A stretch of DNA of 11,154 nt from Phoronis ovalis. Taxonomy: Eukaryota; Phoronida; Phoronidae. The notes beneath the pieces were generated by a model, which had not been told where the DNA came from, ran no database searches, and worked only from the letters and a program-made list of their open reading frames with translations. Position 1 is the first letter of the stretch, and each line of letters begins with the position of its first letter. The stretch covers positions 1 through 11,154 of the forward strand of contig JAOXYB010055846.1 of the NCBI GenBank assembly GCA_028565635.1, read 5' to 3'. A program made the translations under genes and the position numbers. Shown here one piece after another: positions 1 through 8,576 of the stretch.

Positions 1-36
1 AAAGAAAAAGAAAAAGAAAAAGAAGAAGAAAGAAAT
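1..36 (+). repeat. A/G-only microsatellite, (AAAAAG)n grading into (AAG)n
   Basis: The first 36 bases contain only A and G. They start as repeats of a hexamer (A5G) and end in GAA triplets. The tract belongs to the tail of the dispersed element described at 1-81; the other copy of that tail, at about 4267-4285, has a shorter version of the same purine run. Pure purine tracts like this vary in length and slip easily. The tract touches the window edge, so its true length is unknown. Confidence 0.85.
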
Positions 37-81
37 CGTACAAAACCAATAGGCTTGCTCCCTTATAGGAGCAACCCCTAA
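1..81 (+). mobile_element. Clipped 3' tail of a dispersed repeat, hairpin ending in CTAA
   Basis: This is the tail of a repeat whose body lies outside the window. After the purine tract comes a segment from about 28 to 81 that matches 4276-4329 with only about three or four differences. It ends in a hairpin: outer stem TAGG (50-53) with CCTA (77-80), inner stem TTGCTCC (55-61) with GGAGCAA (68-74), and loop 62-67. The inner 7-bp stem is perfect here but has one mismatch in the second copy. The last four bases, CTAA (78-81), fit the CTRR end of Helitron-type transposons, which also carry a short hairpin just before the terminus. Calling it Helitron-like is inference; the shared tail is seen directly. 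Confidence 0.75.
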
Positions 82-2832
82 AATCAATTCCAGTCAATAA
101 ATATAGCAGTTCTAGTACAGCTTATCTTGTAATTATTTAATTTGCATGTATTAGAAATCAATATATAATTTAGTTGTTGAAAACAACACATTATGTAACA
201 TAGCACTTATTCTATGAGTGTGCCAAAGATTTTTTCTCTTAAAAATAATTGATTTCTGTGAAAAATTTAAGGTTAGGCAAGATAGAACTAAACAAGGGTG
301 GAAAGCATGGCTGCATACAAATACAAATACTATCCAAAACATTGCATCTCTAAGTAGAAAACACTGTCTTGCAATCAGTGAAGGAGACACTAATCTCATC
401 CCTCAATAACTACATAATTGGTGCCAAGTTTACATTCAATATAATATTCCAATAATAAATCTATATATTTCTTATTAATTCTGTATGTTTAATTCCCACA
501 AGTAACTCTTAAATACACATTTAAATAAATATCCTTGTTTTTAATCAAGCACCAGATTGTCATTTGCCTTTCAACATTGACATATGCAGACCACTAAATT
601 TCATTAGCAGAAAAAAGTATCTTAAATTTTCATCTTAATGAGCAATTAATGACACTGCCTTAGTTTATGTTCATGTTTTGTATTAAACTGCAGTAATTTA
701 CAACCCAGCATATGTATAAACTTTCTTATAGTAATTCAACTATACAAGAACATTTTATATATATATATATTAAATATACTAGAGTATTTAATGAAACAAA
801 CTGGAGAATTAAGATTACATACATATGCAGTAATTAAATCACCTTTATCGCCGAACACACAGAAGTAATATGAAAATCTAAAAAAATCTATTAGAGCATG
901 TAGACAATTTTAAGAATACAAAAATAATCTCAGAATTATAATATTTTCCATGTTCTGCTGTTAAAAGAACAAGCAGAATTTTCAGTGCATGACTTGCATT
1001 ACCCAATGATATTAAATAAATTTTAAATATTACTAATATAATCTGTGGAGGGAACAGAATCTATGCCTACGGTTGAAAGAAGGTTGAAATATCCCTTTGT
1101 ATAGGTAGCAAGCAGAAACTCATGTTTTATAAAAGCATACAACATGCTCAGTATTAATCAGTATGAAAAAATACATTGTTTTGACAGCAAAACTGAAGTA
1201 TGGTAAAAGCATTAGGGATTTTAAAGACTTTAATGTAATTAGTACAATAAGTTCTGGAGTATGCATTCTGTAACATTTAGTTCTTGGGAGATACAACAAG
1301 GAACCCTGTGTCTATACTTATTCTACCTGTGAACACCTGCCAATAGGTAAAACATCACACTATCTCATAATGATAGCATTTCATTATTATAATAATTTCT
1401 GTATCACTTTTCATGAAATAATAAACACTGACAGAGAAACAACATTAAATATATCAGAAATACAGGAAGTAACTGGGGTATATACTGACCCATAACAAGA
1501 CACATGTCTTGTAATCTATCAATTCAGGATGCAATTAGTCATATCTGATTATCTAGATTTATAAACTAAACATTTCCTTACATAATGTCATGGCTATATT
1601 TGTAAAATCATGATTGGTTGTTTTTGCTTTACCTCCATGGTAAAATATCTCACCTTAGCTCATAGAAGATGGGGGCTTGATTCTGTGCACAGCACATAAT
1701 CACATTGAACTACTATTGTGCTGCCTTTAATCTGTTCCAGTATATAAATATTATATAATTAAATACCAGAAATAAGCTGGTTTCTCAATTTTCATATGTA
1801 CAAGCTAGATTAGGGGTCTAAATATCAAAGCAAATAACCAAACAGCCTCTAGCTGGGTTTTGATAAAGCTTTATGTGTTGAATTCTATCTTTACAGCATC
1901 AAAGAAAGACTGCAAATAATTGTCTTGATCTTCTAGATTCTACTCTCTTGTTGGAAAGTACTAGAATTGAAACATGCCAGAAAAAAAAGAGCCAATGGCT
2001 ACTCTGACTATATATCAAAATAAAACATTTACATTGGAAACTAGAATTCCAGGATTGAACAATGGTACACATCATCTTGGAACATATCTTGATTTATATA
2101 GTCTAGATAAAGCATAGTTTACAAAAACAGTTTTCACTCTATTGTTGAATAAACTGCGATCATTTTCCATAGTATTACTATAAAATTCGATATCCTGATA
2201 ATAAAAGTACCATGCAGTTACACTACTGAATAACACCTCAAGATCAGCACTACAAGGAGTACCTAACATTGTTTGTTACCGGATACTAGCGATCATTTAC
2301 AAATCTTCTAAAATAGTTCGATATTTCACGCACATTTGAAAATGGAACGATCAAGGTTGAAAACAGCTGTAAATTGCAAGGGAAATCCTCTAACATTAGC
2401 ATACAACATGAATACCAACACTATTTGGGGATTTTCTGCTGGCTAAAATTATACACAAGAAAGTTCTTTATAAATTGTGTTTGCAGTCCTGGTGGTTGTT
2501 GCCAAGGTGATTTACATGCATTTACTATTGTAAAGTCAGTAAAAAAGAACAGGTTTGTATTGATGGGAAACAAGCATCTGCTTATATATCATAGTTGTCA
2601 AATCTGCAATCAAAACGGAGATACCCATTTACTTTCAAACATCCTTTTCACCATTGCTTTCAATACAAAATTGTGTGAGTAGAAGTGTGTGTATTATATG
2701 CTGATACACATTTCTGCCATCAAATGTTATTAATACCACACCTAGCTAAGCTGATTATTAGTTATAATTATTACAGATTATAAAGTGGTGTATTACGCAA
2801 AAGGGATGTAAAGGTTGCTGATTAGAAACTGT
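82..2832. other. AT-rich intronic sequence with no recognised gene
   Basis: If the Caskin exon call at 6404-6497 is right, this lies inside that gene's first coding intron. Reading frames are short and broken on both strands. I looked on the minus strand for the ankyrin-type exon that should follow and did not find it. The only simple repeat noted is a (TA)n run at about 756-770. The longest open frame (2374-2682, plus strand) begins at a TTG, has no recognisable motif and is probably chance. Confidence 0.7.
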
Positions 2833-3085
2833 AATCAACAAGCATACACCTAATATATTATAGTTTATGCATCTGCTGTGTCAAATCTTACATCCATAGT
2901 ATGATTTATGACATACAAGATCAGAAATTGATGGGTTTATTTGTATATTTATCATTAGACTGTAAAAAGTCTGTAAGTTAAATTAATCATAATATAGCCA
3001 ATCATCTTATTATAGCAAATGACAGAGGTAGGAAAATAAGTGTTGTCTATTGCATGACAAGTTTATGAGAAAGATATCATAACTG
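2833..3085 (+). repeat. Diverged dispersed repeat, copy A
   Basis: This stretch aligns in the same orientation with 4498-4690. Shared blocks occur in the same order: AATCAACAAGC (2833-2843), then a block near 2994 reading approximately AATATAGCCAATCATCTTATT, then GAGGTAGGAAAATAAGTGTT near 3025, then a near-match to GACAAGTTTATGAG near 3056. Copy A has roughly 60 extra bases in its first half. The matches are too long and collinear to be chance, but the copies are old. No coding potential and no clear ends are visible, so the repeat class is unknown. Confidence 0.65.
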
Positions 3086-3514
3086 TGCTGTTGCTTGGTC
3101 TTCTCAACTAATCCAAGATCAACATCTTATTGAAAGGACAGGGCATCAAAACAAGTGCAGTTTAATAGGAACCAGTCATACCAACTGAAGCCAGTGAAAC
3201 TGCAAATCTCTGGCATGAGTAGCTGCAGAGTGAGAAGAGACATCATTGATGCCTTTAAACATATACTTGGTTCAATAAAAATAAATTCTCAATTATTATA
3301 CCTTGATACAAACACCGCACTAAGGCCATATTTATAAGCTCAAAAATCCATACAGCAGATCCCACAGAAGGCACAATTTCTCTTACAGAGTTGCAGAATC
3401 TTGGGAGTATACCTACCAAAGTATATTGTTTGTGTCCATCTAAAAGCATTTTAAAAACTAGATAGCCTTTTAGCAAAGGCAGGGTTGCTCATATTGGCTT
3501 TTATGAACGTTATA
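3086..3514. other. Spacer with no recognised gene
   Basis: This lies between the diverged repeat and the half-site array. Two overlapping short open frames occur, at 3155-3337 on the plus strand and 3255-3476 on the minus strand. Neither shows a recognisable domain or convincing splice context, and both are of a length expected by chance. I see nothing else here. Confidence 0.6.
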
Positions 3515-3763
3515 TGACCTCTAAATTACCTTTCAACATCATTTTTGAAGTTTTCAACAAATAATAGAAACTCATTGCTTTGGAACTTCTTGACCTCAAA
3601 ATGTCCCTCTTGAATTCTATGCTTTCTGAAAATTTTACGCTATTTTGAGAGTTTGAATTTTGACCTCTAGATGACCTTTTGACATCAAGGTCAACTTTGG
3701 ACTGTCATATGTCAAAGTTCAAGCCCATTAGCCTAAACACTATGACTTGCAGTATGTTTCCTC
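3515..3763 (+). repeat. Array units 0 and A (degenerate)
   Basis: The first part of the array is the most decayed. Unit 0 has TGACCT at 3515-3520, then only partial matches to the core, with TTACCTTTCAACATC where later units have TGACCTTTTGAC. Unit A has TGACCT at 3591-3596, 3661-3666 and 3672-3677, a near-match TGACAT at 3680-3685, and AGGTCA at 3688-3693. The order and spacing follow units B and C, but several hexamers are mutated. Confidence 0.55.
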
Positions 3764-4013
3764 CATAAAATTAATTTAAAAGATGCTTTAAAAAATCACC
3801 TTTTAATACCTAAATATTCTAAAAAGTCAACAAAATGACCTTTTTATAACCTAATACCATCATTTTGGAATATTTCAAGCAATTTTAGAATTTTGACCTT
3901 TAACCCCTAAATGACCTTTTGACCCCAAGGTCAACAATGGTCTACCCTGGGGATGTCAAATCTCAAATATCATATATACTAATCTATAACAGGCTTAGTG
4001 AAAGTTGGAAGAT
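3764..4013 (+). repeat. Array unit B, about 250 bp
   Basis: This unit begins at the boundary motif ending AAAAGATGC (about 3786). It carries TGACCT at 3836-3841, 3894-3899 and 3912-3917, then TGACCC at 3920-3925 and AGGTCA at 3928-3933. The stretch that follows, about 3934-3960, reads CAATGGTCTACCCTGGGGATGTC and matches CAATGGCCTACCCCAGGGATGTC in unit C, confirming that the two are copies. It ends where the next boundary motif starts. Confidence 0.65.
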
Positions 4014-4149
4014 CAATAAATTAATTGAAAAGATGCCAAAAAATAAAAATAAAACCTTTTAGTACCGAAATATTCTCAAAGAACATCTAAAATACTTCGT
4101 TGTAACTCAATACAATCATTTTAGAACACTTTGAATTTTTTTCAAAATT

Positions 4150-4189
4150 TGACCTTTGACCTCCAAATGACCTTTTGACCTCAAGGTCA
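4150..4189 (+). promoter_or_regulatory. Cluster of nuclear-receptor half-sites: DR1, DR2 and ER2
   Basis: Five perfect consensus hexamers fall within 40 bp. TGACCT at 4150-4155 and 4157-4162 is a perfect direct repeat with a 1-base spacer (DR1). TGACCT at 4168-4173 and 4176-4181 is a DR2. TGACCT 4176-4181 with AGGTCA 4184-4189 is an everted repeat with a 2-base spacer. In animals DR1 sites bind RXR homodimers, RXR heterodimers, HNF4 and COUP-TF. The motif match is direct. Whether any receptor binds is unknown, because the hexamers belong to a repeat and may reflect its descent. Confidence 0.4.
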
Positions 4190-4298
4190 ACAATGGCCTA
4201 CCCCAGGGATGTCACACATCAAGTTCCTAGCTGTAACCGTCTTCGAGATATAGCTTGCTGAAAATTGGAAGAAAAAGAAAGAAATCATACAAAACCAA

Positions 4299-4329
4299 TA
4301 GGCTTGCTCCCTTATAGTAGCAACCCTAA
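4299..4329 (+). other. Terminal hairpin and CTAA of the array element
   Basis: TAGG (4299-4302) pairs with CCTA (4325-4328). TTGCTCC (4304-4310) pairs with GTAGCAA (4317-4323) with one mismatch, around loop 4311-4316. CTAA (4326-4329) is followed by T at 4330, the context expected at a Helitron insertion between A and T. The hairpin matches the one at 50-80, where the stem is perfect, so the stem in this copy has probably lost a base pair. Confidence 0.6.
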
Positions 4330-4330
4330 T

Positions 4331-4497
4331 AAACTGGATAGAATTTGGAAAAATATAAGTTCAACATTGATGTTGAGTTCCCAGAAGAAAGCAAGTACCA
4401 GTTTATAGGCTTTTAGTTTAAGCATTTCAAGCTGAAGACATTATATATGTACATGTACATGTATGGGTAAAATAAGTTTCTTAATATTCTGAGTTGC
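4331..4497. repeat. Short spacer with an (ATGTAC)n palindromic run
   Basis: At 4447-4463 the hexamer ATGTAC repeats nearly three times. This gives a perfect 14-bp palindrome at 4447-4460. It is a simple repeat and nothing else is recognised in the spacer. Confidence 0.6.
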
Positions 4498-4690
4498 AAT
4501 CAACAAGCTGTCATGCCAAACCTTACATCACTAGTATATTTACAATAAAAAAATCAGCAATTGATATTTCGCAAATTGGCTTCAAGTTGAATTTTAAGAT
4601 TAAAATCTTAATATAGCAAATCATCTTATTGCAGCAATTGAGGTGGGAAATAGGTGTTACATGTTATGTGATAAGTTTACGAGTCATAAT
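4498..4690 (+). repeat. Diverged dispersed repeat, copy B
   Basis: This is the second copy of the repeat at 2833-3085, in the same orientation. It shares AATCAACAAGC (4498-4508), an AATATAGCAAATCATCTTATT block near 4612, GAGGTGGGAAATAGGTGTTA near 4640, and GATAAGTTTACGAG near 4670, in the same order. It is shorter by roughly 60 bases. The two copies sit on either side of the half-site array, which could be chance, or the array could have inserted into a duplicated segment. Confidence 0.65.
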
Positions 4691-6403
4691 GTGGGCAACC
4701 TTTTTTATTATTAAAACTTTAGACAAAAAGGTTAATAACTCCTACCAAAGTAGCACATGACTGAATATATTCCTGAAAGTATTCCTGCTTTAATGCCGTT
4801 ACAAATGCTTCACAGTGAAACAGATGACAAATCCATTTGCTTATTTACATTATAAATGCTCATACAAGTTTTACAAACAAAAATCTCATCCAAGTCCTGT
4901 TTTCTGAACCTCTCAGTTAAAAATGGTTGAAAGTAAGTGTTCAACGAGAACTTGGAAAGTGTCACGGAAATTGTCCATTCTAGACAAACTGGTAGTAAGT
5001 TTTCAACAAATAGGGTCCACATACAATGTTTCAAGTGAATGTTCAACGATTATATGTAATAATCAGTGGCAGCCCTGATCGAGTTTGGGAATAACAACTA
5101 TACATTTCAGGACTATAGTCATGATTGGTTTTAAATGTTTAGAACTTCTATACCCCAGAAAACTATGAAAGAATCCTAGTACAAGTGCATATGATACAAA
5201 AGCTTGGACATGTAGAATCACAGAAAGCCAACAGGTATACTGGTCAGGTATTTAAACAGTAAAGAAACTGTGCTAGAAGAGGTAGAGCCTTGTGCTCTGT
5301 TCTAACATTGGTGAGTTGTTTTTAAGCTAGTGTGTCACACTTGATGAACAAACTCATCTCTCCAATGTGCCAAGCTATCAACCTATTGATGTTGGTGCAT
5401 TCTTTGGAAGAAGGAATAGACCAATACATACTGTTTGTACGCCTTGGTCTGTACATCACAAGTAAATACAGGCCTACGAAGGCATGACAGCAATGAAAAG
5501 TGCTCAAAAGACACACAAAAGAACAGTAATATAAACAGAGAACAAAATAAAACTGTGCCCAGAGGCATATGAACTGGCAAAAGACTGTCACTCAAAATCG
5601 TGTGAAGGTGACATGTACAAATCAAAACAGACATAAAAGATGATTGTAATAATTGGACCTTAATATAAATAAATTTTATACAGAAAGTAAAATGTCATAG
5701 GAAAGAGTAAAATGAAATGGGTTATATCAACATGAGTACCTAGAAATATTGTCAAACAACACAGAGTCAAATTATTCTATGGTTTAATATTAATTAACAT
5801 TATCACACTCCAGTGATTAATTTGCCCTGTTTGTGGTTATTTTGTATTATTTGCACAACCATATCACAAACTGGAAGTACATTTCTATTTAATTTTACAG
5901 CTACAATATTTTACAGCTATACTGTGGCTATTTAAGGAAAATTTAAATTCTCTGATAAAAAAACGACACACCCATTATTTGTTTACAGTGTCCAGATAGT
6001 GAACAAAACACTATTAATAATGGATTAATAAACATTATTTTGTAACATGTGTGAAAAAGGTACTCAACACTTGAAATAACATGTGCACTTGTTAGAAACA
6101 AATTTAGATGATAAAACTACTACAAATTATGTTTCTTATTTCTTTGTTGTGTAGGCTGGAACTAGTTTCATTAATTAATTAAAGCTGTTTTTTTTTCTAG
6201 GTATGAGAACCAGATAAAACACTGGGATCCGATACTAATATAATTACCACAAAGTTCACTCTTAGATGACGTCCTTGTGCCTGTATAGCATAACGATTTA
6301 GATAACAGCTTTCAAATAGACAATACTGTGAAATACATTTAATTCTTCAACCTACGATTAAGCGTGTTAAAACTTTTAAAAATATGAAACTGAAAGAACC
6401 TAC
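4691..6403 (-). other. Intronic DNA, no recognised exon
   Basis: This is the part of the inferred first coding intron nearest the exon. Frames at 4810-5046 and 5322-5634 on the minus strand are open for under 90 codons, show no recognisable domain, and one pair overlaps in different frames, which argues for chance. The stretch is AT-rich with scattered homopolymers. I found no later ankyrin-repeat exon in it. Confidence 0.65.
6398..6403 (-). other. Splice donor of the Caskin-type first coding exon
   Basis: Read on the minus strand, the exon ends ...TCAA and the intron begins GTAGGT (6403 down to 6398), a good match to the metazoan donor consensus. It leaves one base (A) of a split codon. A following AG or AA would give Lys, which fits the Lys that follows the PGK region in Caskin proteins. 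The frame stays open a few codons past the donor, so the donor is chosen on consensus and on the family match rather than on a stop. Confidence 0.65.
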
Positions 6404-6497
6404 TTGATTTTCCTGGCTTGGATTTCTGTATTATTTTATGTAGATGTTCTATATCCTGTTCCCGAACAGCTAGTATGATATCCTGGTCTTTAGTCAT
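6404..6497 (-). CDS. CASKIN: First coding exon of a Caskin-type ankyrin scaffold gene (partial)
   Basis: The exon encodes 31 residues plus one base. It starts at an ATG (6497-6495) with G at -3 and an in-frame TAA three codons upstream, which supports this start. The peptide begins MTKDQDIILAVREQDIEHL and ends KSKPGKS. As I recall them, Caskin proteins begin with M, x, basic residue, acidic residue, Gln, then a hydrophobic AV segment, an acidic-Asp pair, a hydrophobic helix and a PGK-type motif just before the first ankyrin repeat. Animal Caskins are cytoplasmic scaffolds with ankyrin repeats, an SH3 domain and two SAM domains; vertebrate CASKIN1 binds CASK at synapses, and fly Ckn acts with the receptor phosphatase LAR in axon guidance. 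None of those domains is in the window, so function is inferred from family. ANKS1-type proteins start similarly and are the main alternative. Coding status is firmer than the family name. Confidence 0.72.
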
Positions 6498-6562
6498 GAC
6501 TATTTAGGCAAATTAGAAACCAGGATTAACTATCCGAATTGAAAAGCTTCGATTTATTCAAA

Positions 6563-6599
6563 ATTCCGTCACGACTATTGTATTTCGTCCTTACGGAAT
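6563..6599. repeat. Short inverted repeat in the probable 5' leader
   Basis: ATTCCGT (6563-6569) is the reverse complement of ACGGAAT (6593-6599), with a 23-base spacer. It lies about 65-100 bases upstream of the Caskin-type ATG and so may be in the 5' leader. A 7-bp stem with this loop is weak and may be chance. Confidence 0.35.
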
Positions 6600-6690
6600 A
6601 CGTGATCGTATATAGAATTTTTGTTTACTTCAAAAATATTCAAGTGTATAATCCACAGCGAATCCCTTACGTGTTACATATCTTCTACCG

Positions 6691-6875
6691 TGACGTTTGC
6701 CAACACTAATATTACTTTAAAGTAACTTTGAAATAGTTAAAGGCAACACATTGTATGAAATTGTATTAGCGCGATATATGTTTTCAGAACTTGATCACTT
6801 GGCGGATCCCTTCGGGATTTAGCTTCCTGTCATGCGCAATGAACCGAAAATAATCCTCCAATCAGTGCCACCAAT
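6691..6875 (-). promoter_or_regulatory. Candidate promoter region of the Caskin-type gene
   Basis: Upstream of the ATG the DNA becomes richer in CpG than its surroundings and holds several promoter-type motifs. CCAAT occurs twice, at 6858-6862 and 6871-6875, both on the plus strand and so inverted relative to the gene; NF-Y binds either orientation. TGCGCA (6833-6838) is an NRF1-like half-site, CTTCCTG (6823-6829) is an ETS core on the gene strand, and TGACGT (6691-6696) is a CRE half-site. A small hairpin, ATCCC-TTC-GGGAT, lies at 6806-6818. No clear TATA box or start site can be fixed. Each motif is short and could be chance; the clustering and position are the argument. Confidence 0.4.
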
Positions 6876-7028
6876 AGGAAATACTACCACTACTATTTCT
6901 GACATTATTTTCGACTTTTAATGTCTAAAGTATATTTTCCGAGATTTCTTGTAATTGCACTGTAACATATTATTTAAACATATAGTACTGAGAATTTTAT
7001 GATAAACATAATACAACCAGTTAAGTAT

Positions 7029-7078
7029 AAGGCGGCCTTGAGGAGTGGTCCTGACCGGGGGTCCTGACTCCTAGCCGA
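7029..7078. other. GC-rich patch with nested repeats
   Basis: This is about 50 bp of G+C-rich sequence within AT-rich DNA. AAGGC and GCCTT flank one base at 7029-7039. AGGAGT (7041-7046) pairs with ACTCCT (7067-7072). GTCCTGAC occurs twice, at 7048-7055 and 7061-7068. It lies about 550 bp upstream of the Caskin-type ATG, so it could be an untranslated first exon, a promoter element or a repeat fragment; I cannot tell which. Confidence 0.45.
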
Positions 7079-8576
7079 GAGAATCTAAAAGCGATCAAAT
7101 GTTTATAATTGAAACATATCCAGTTATGAAGAAATGTGTCAATTTTCAATATTTGCTTTTAATTGATTCAGCTGTTTTTACCATTTTCAAAAGCGATAGT
7201 TACTGTGAGTGATGCGCCATCTATTGAGTAAATAGCTGTTAACAAATCAGGTGAATGTCCACGAACTATATTTGTGTTTAATTACCGATCATTTCAGGTT
7301 GTTTCATGTAGTCCTGAAAGTTTAACCCACTTACATTTTCCGTCAAAAAATTACGCATATCAAATCACTTTCTTGTTAAAATTTTTTTTTTATACTGATA
7401 GTTTTATTCTGATATTCTTCAGTTTAAATTCCGATTAAAATATAATAATGCATTGTTTAAAATTTTGCAGTATAAGTTTAATTTAAACGATTATTATAGT
7501 AGACTGAATTAGATTTATATTTCAATCAAAAAATAAACTAACATTGTCAGAATAAAAATACCATGTATATGTATAAAAAATCATTCTAAGTTCTGCACGT
7601 ATGGTCAGTCATTGCCCACTAACTAACGTACGGGTGTAGCGCCGTGTTTGCAATGTTTGTGTCAAAGCACTTTTACCCAAGTTGAATACAGTAATACATA
7701 GCATTGTCAAATCCGAAGAGGTGCCGGGACGATTACTATTTACAAAAGATATAGATACACTTATTAAGACTTAGATGGCCAATGTTTCTAAAGCATTTTT
7801 ACCTATCTTTAGCATAAAGACGCAGCCTATATAGCACTCTTGCTAGATTTTCAAAGTATACCTTGTACATATGGTTAATACATGTTTAAATACAGAAAAA
7901 AAACAGGCAGAAAACATATACCCTGGAATAAATTGGGAAGTTGGGAAAGGGAACCTATGATATAACCATATGTACCTAGTATTTATCGACTTTAAGAAAA
8001 AAGTATCCCCCGGATTACTGCTTTTAATGTATGTTTGGCCCGGGACGCTTGACAAGAACCACGTGCCAGCACACATTCAGTCGTCCCAATAAATATATTG
8101 TTGCTGTACAAAGAAGCATCAACAAACTTGTGTAGCGTGCAGTGTTTATAAAGAAATGGACAATGTTCCTAAGTGTAGTAATTACAAATGAAGTATGTAA
8201 ATAATCACAATGCAACAATCAGAGCTTGTTTATTTTTCATCTACATTCCGATACTTACATAGACACATTTCTTTAATAAACTTAGGATATATAAAACTTT
8301 TGCTAATTACATTTTTACTATTTGGCTATAAATTCCGAGAGCGGATTTTGAGTAATGCAATGTAAGGCGGACTAACTGAATAAAGTGCATGAAGATGTCT
8401 ACCGAATTTCAGGGGCGAATTTGTTGAGGGTAGTGCCTTACGAGACAGCACTGCTGCATAGAAATTAAAGACAATTTTGGATTTGCCAACTGACTACTAT
8501 GAAAGTAAGTAAAGGATCTGTTAAAATCCAGCGATAACCAATATACACAAATTATCAATTATTCAAAATGTACTCC
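7079..8576. other. Upstream DNA with no recognised gene
   Basis: There are no convincing coding frames; the open frames at 7843-8076 and 8024-8218 on the minus strand show no domain. A 13-bp perfect inverted repeat, GTACATATGGTTA (7865-7877) and its complement (7963-7975), brackets 85 bases and could be the ends of a tiny MITE or chance. A CACGTG E-box lies near 8060. Confidence 0.6.

Larger units (their letters stand above)
3515..4330 (+). mobile_element. Tandem-unit non-autonomous element with hairpin/CTAA tail
   Basis: The block is built from diverged repeats of one unit. The shared anchor ATGACCTTTTGAC recurs at 3671, 3911 and 4167, spacings of 240 and 256. A shorter, decayed unit precedes these, its anchor starting at TGACCT 3515. 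The boundary motif TTAATT-AAAAGATGC recurs at about 3771-3786 and 4021-4036. The last unit runs into an A/G tract (4267-4285), the shared tail, a hairpin (4299-4328) and CTAA (4326-4329) followed by T. Tandem core units, then a microsatellite-like tract, then a terminal hairpin is the layout of bivalve pearl-type elements, which have been linked to Helitrons. No protein is encoded, so any movement would depend on other elements. The 5' end is not defined. The class is inference; the repeat structure is seen directly. Confidence 0.6.
4014..4330 (+). repeat. Array unit C plus terminal tail
   Basis: This is the best-preserved unit. It starts at the boundary motif (to about 4036) and contains the core hexamer cluster at 4150-4189. 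It continues through the conserved CCTACC-CAGGGATGTC block (about 4197-4213) and GAGATATAGCTTGCTGAAAATTGGAAG before entering the purine tract and tail. GAAAGTTGGAAG at about 4000-4011 in unit B corresponds to GAAAATTGGAAG here, so unit B seems to stop just before the point where unit C continues into the tail. Confidence 0.65.

Noticed and set aside
2041-2065. Possible tRNA-like B box (GGATTGAAC) on the minus strand
   Set aside because: There is no matching A box, stems or terminator at the right spacing, so it is neither a tRNA nor a supported SINE promoter.
2374-2682. Open frame of 102 codons on the plus strand
   Set aside because: It starts at TTG rather than ATG, has no recognisable domain, and lies inside an inferred intron on the other strand; its length is within chance for several kilobases read in six frames.
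3155-3476. Overlapping short open frames on both strands
   Set aside because: Neither has a recognisable motif, both are under 75 codons, and overlapping opposite frames suggest chance.
3515-4330. CRISPR array
   Set aside because: The units are about 250 bp, diverged throughout, with no short identical repeats and unique spacers, and the DNA is eukaryotic.
5322-5634. Two overlapping minus-strand frames rich in Cys, Phe and Leu
   Set aside because: They overlap in different frames, and the composition is what AT-rich DNA yields by chance rather than a membrane protein with clear segments.
6188-6200. Strong-looking plus-strand splice acceptor (T-run then CTAG)
   Set aside because: The sequence after it hits stop codons quickly in the frames I read and resembles no exon; the recognised gene runs on the opposite strand.
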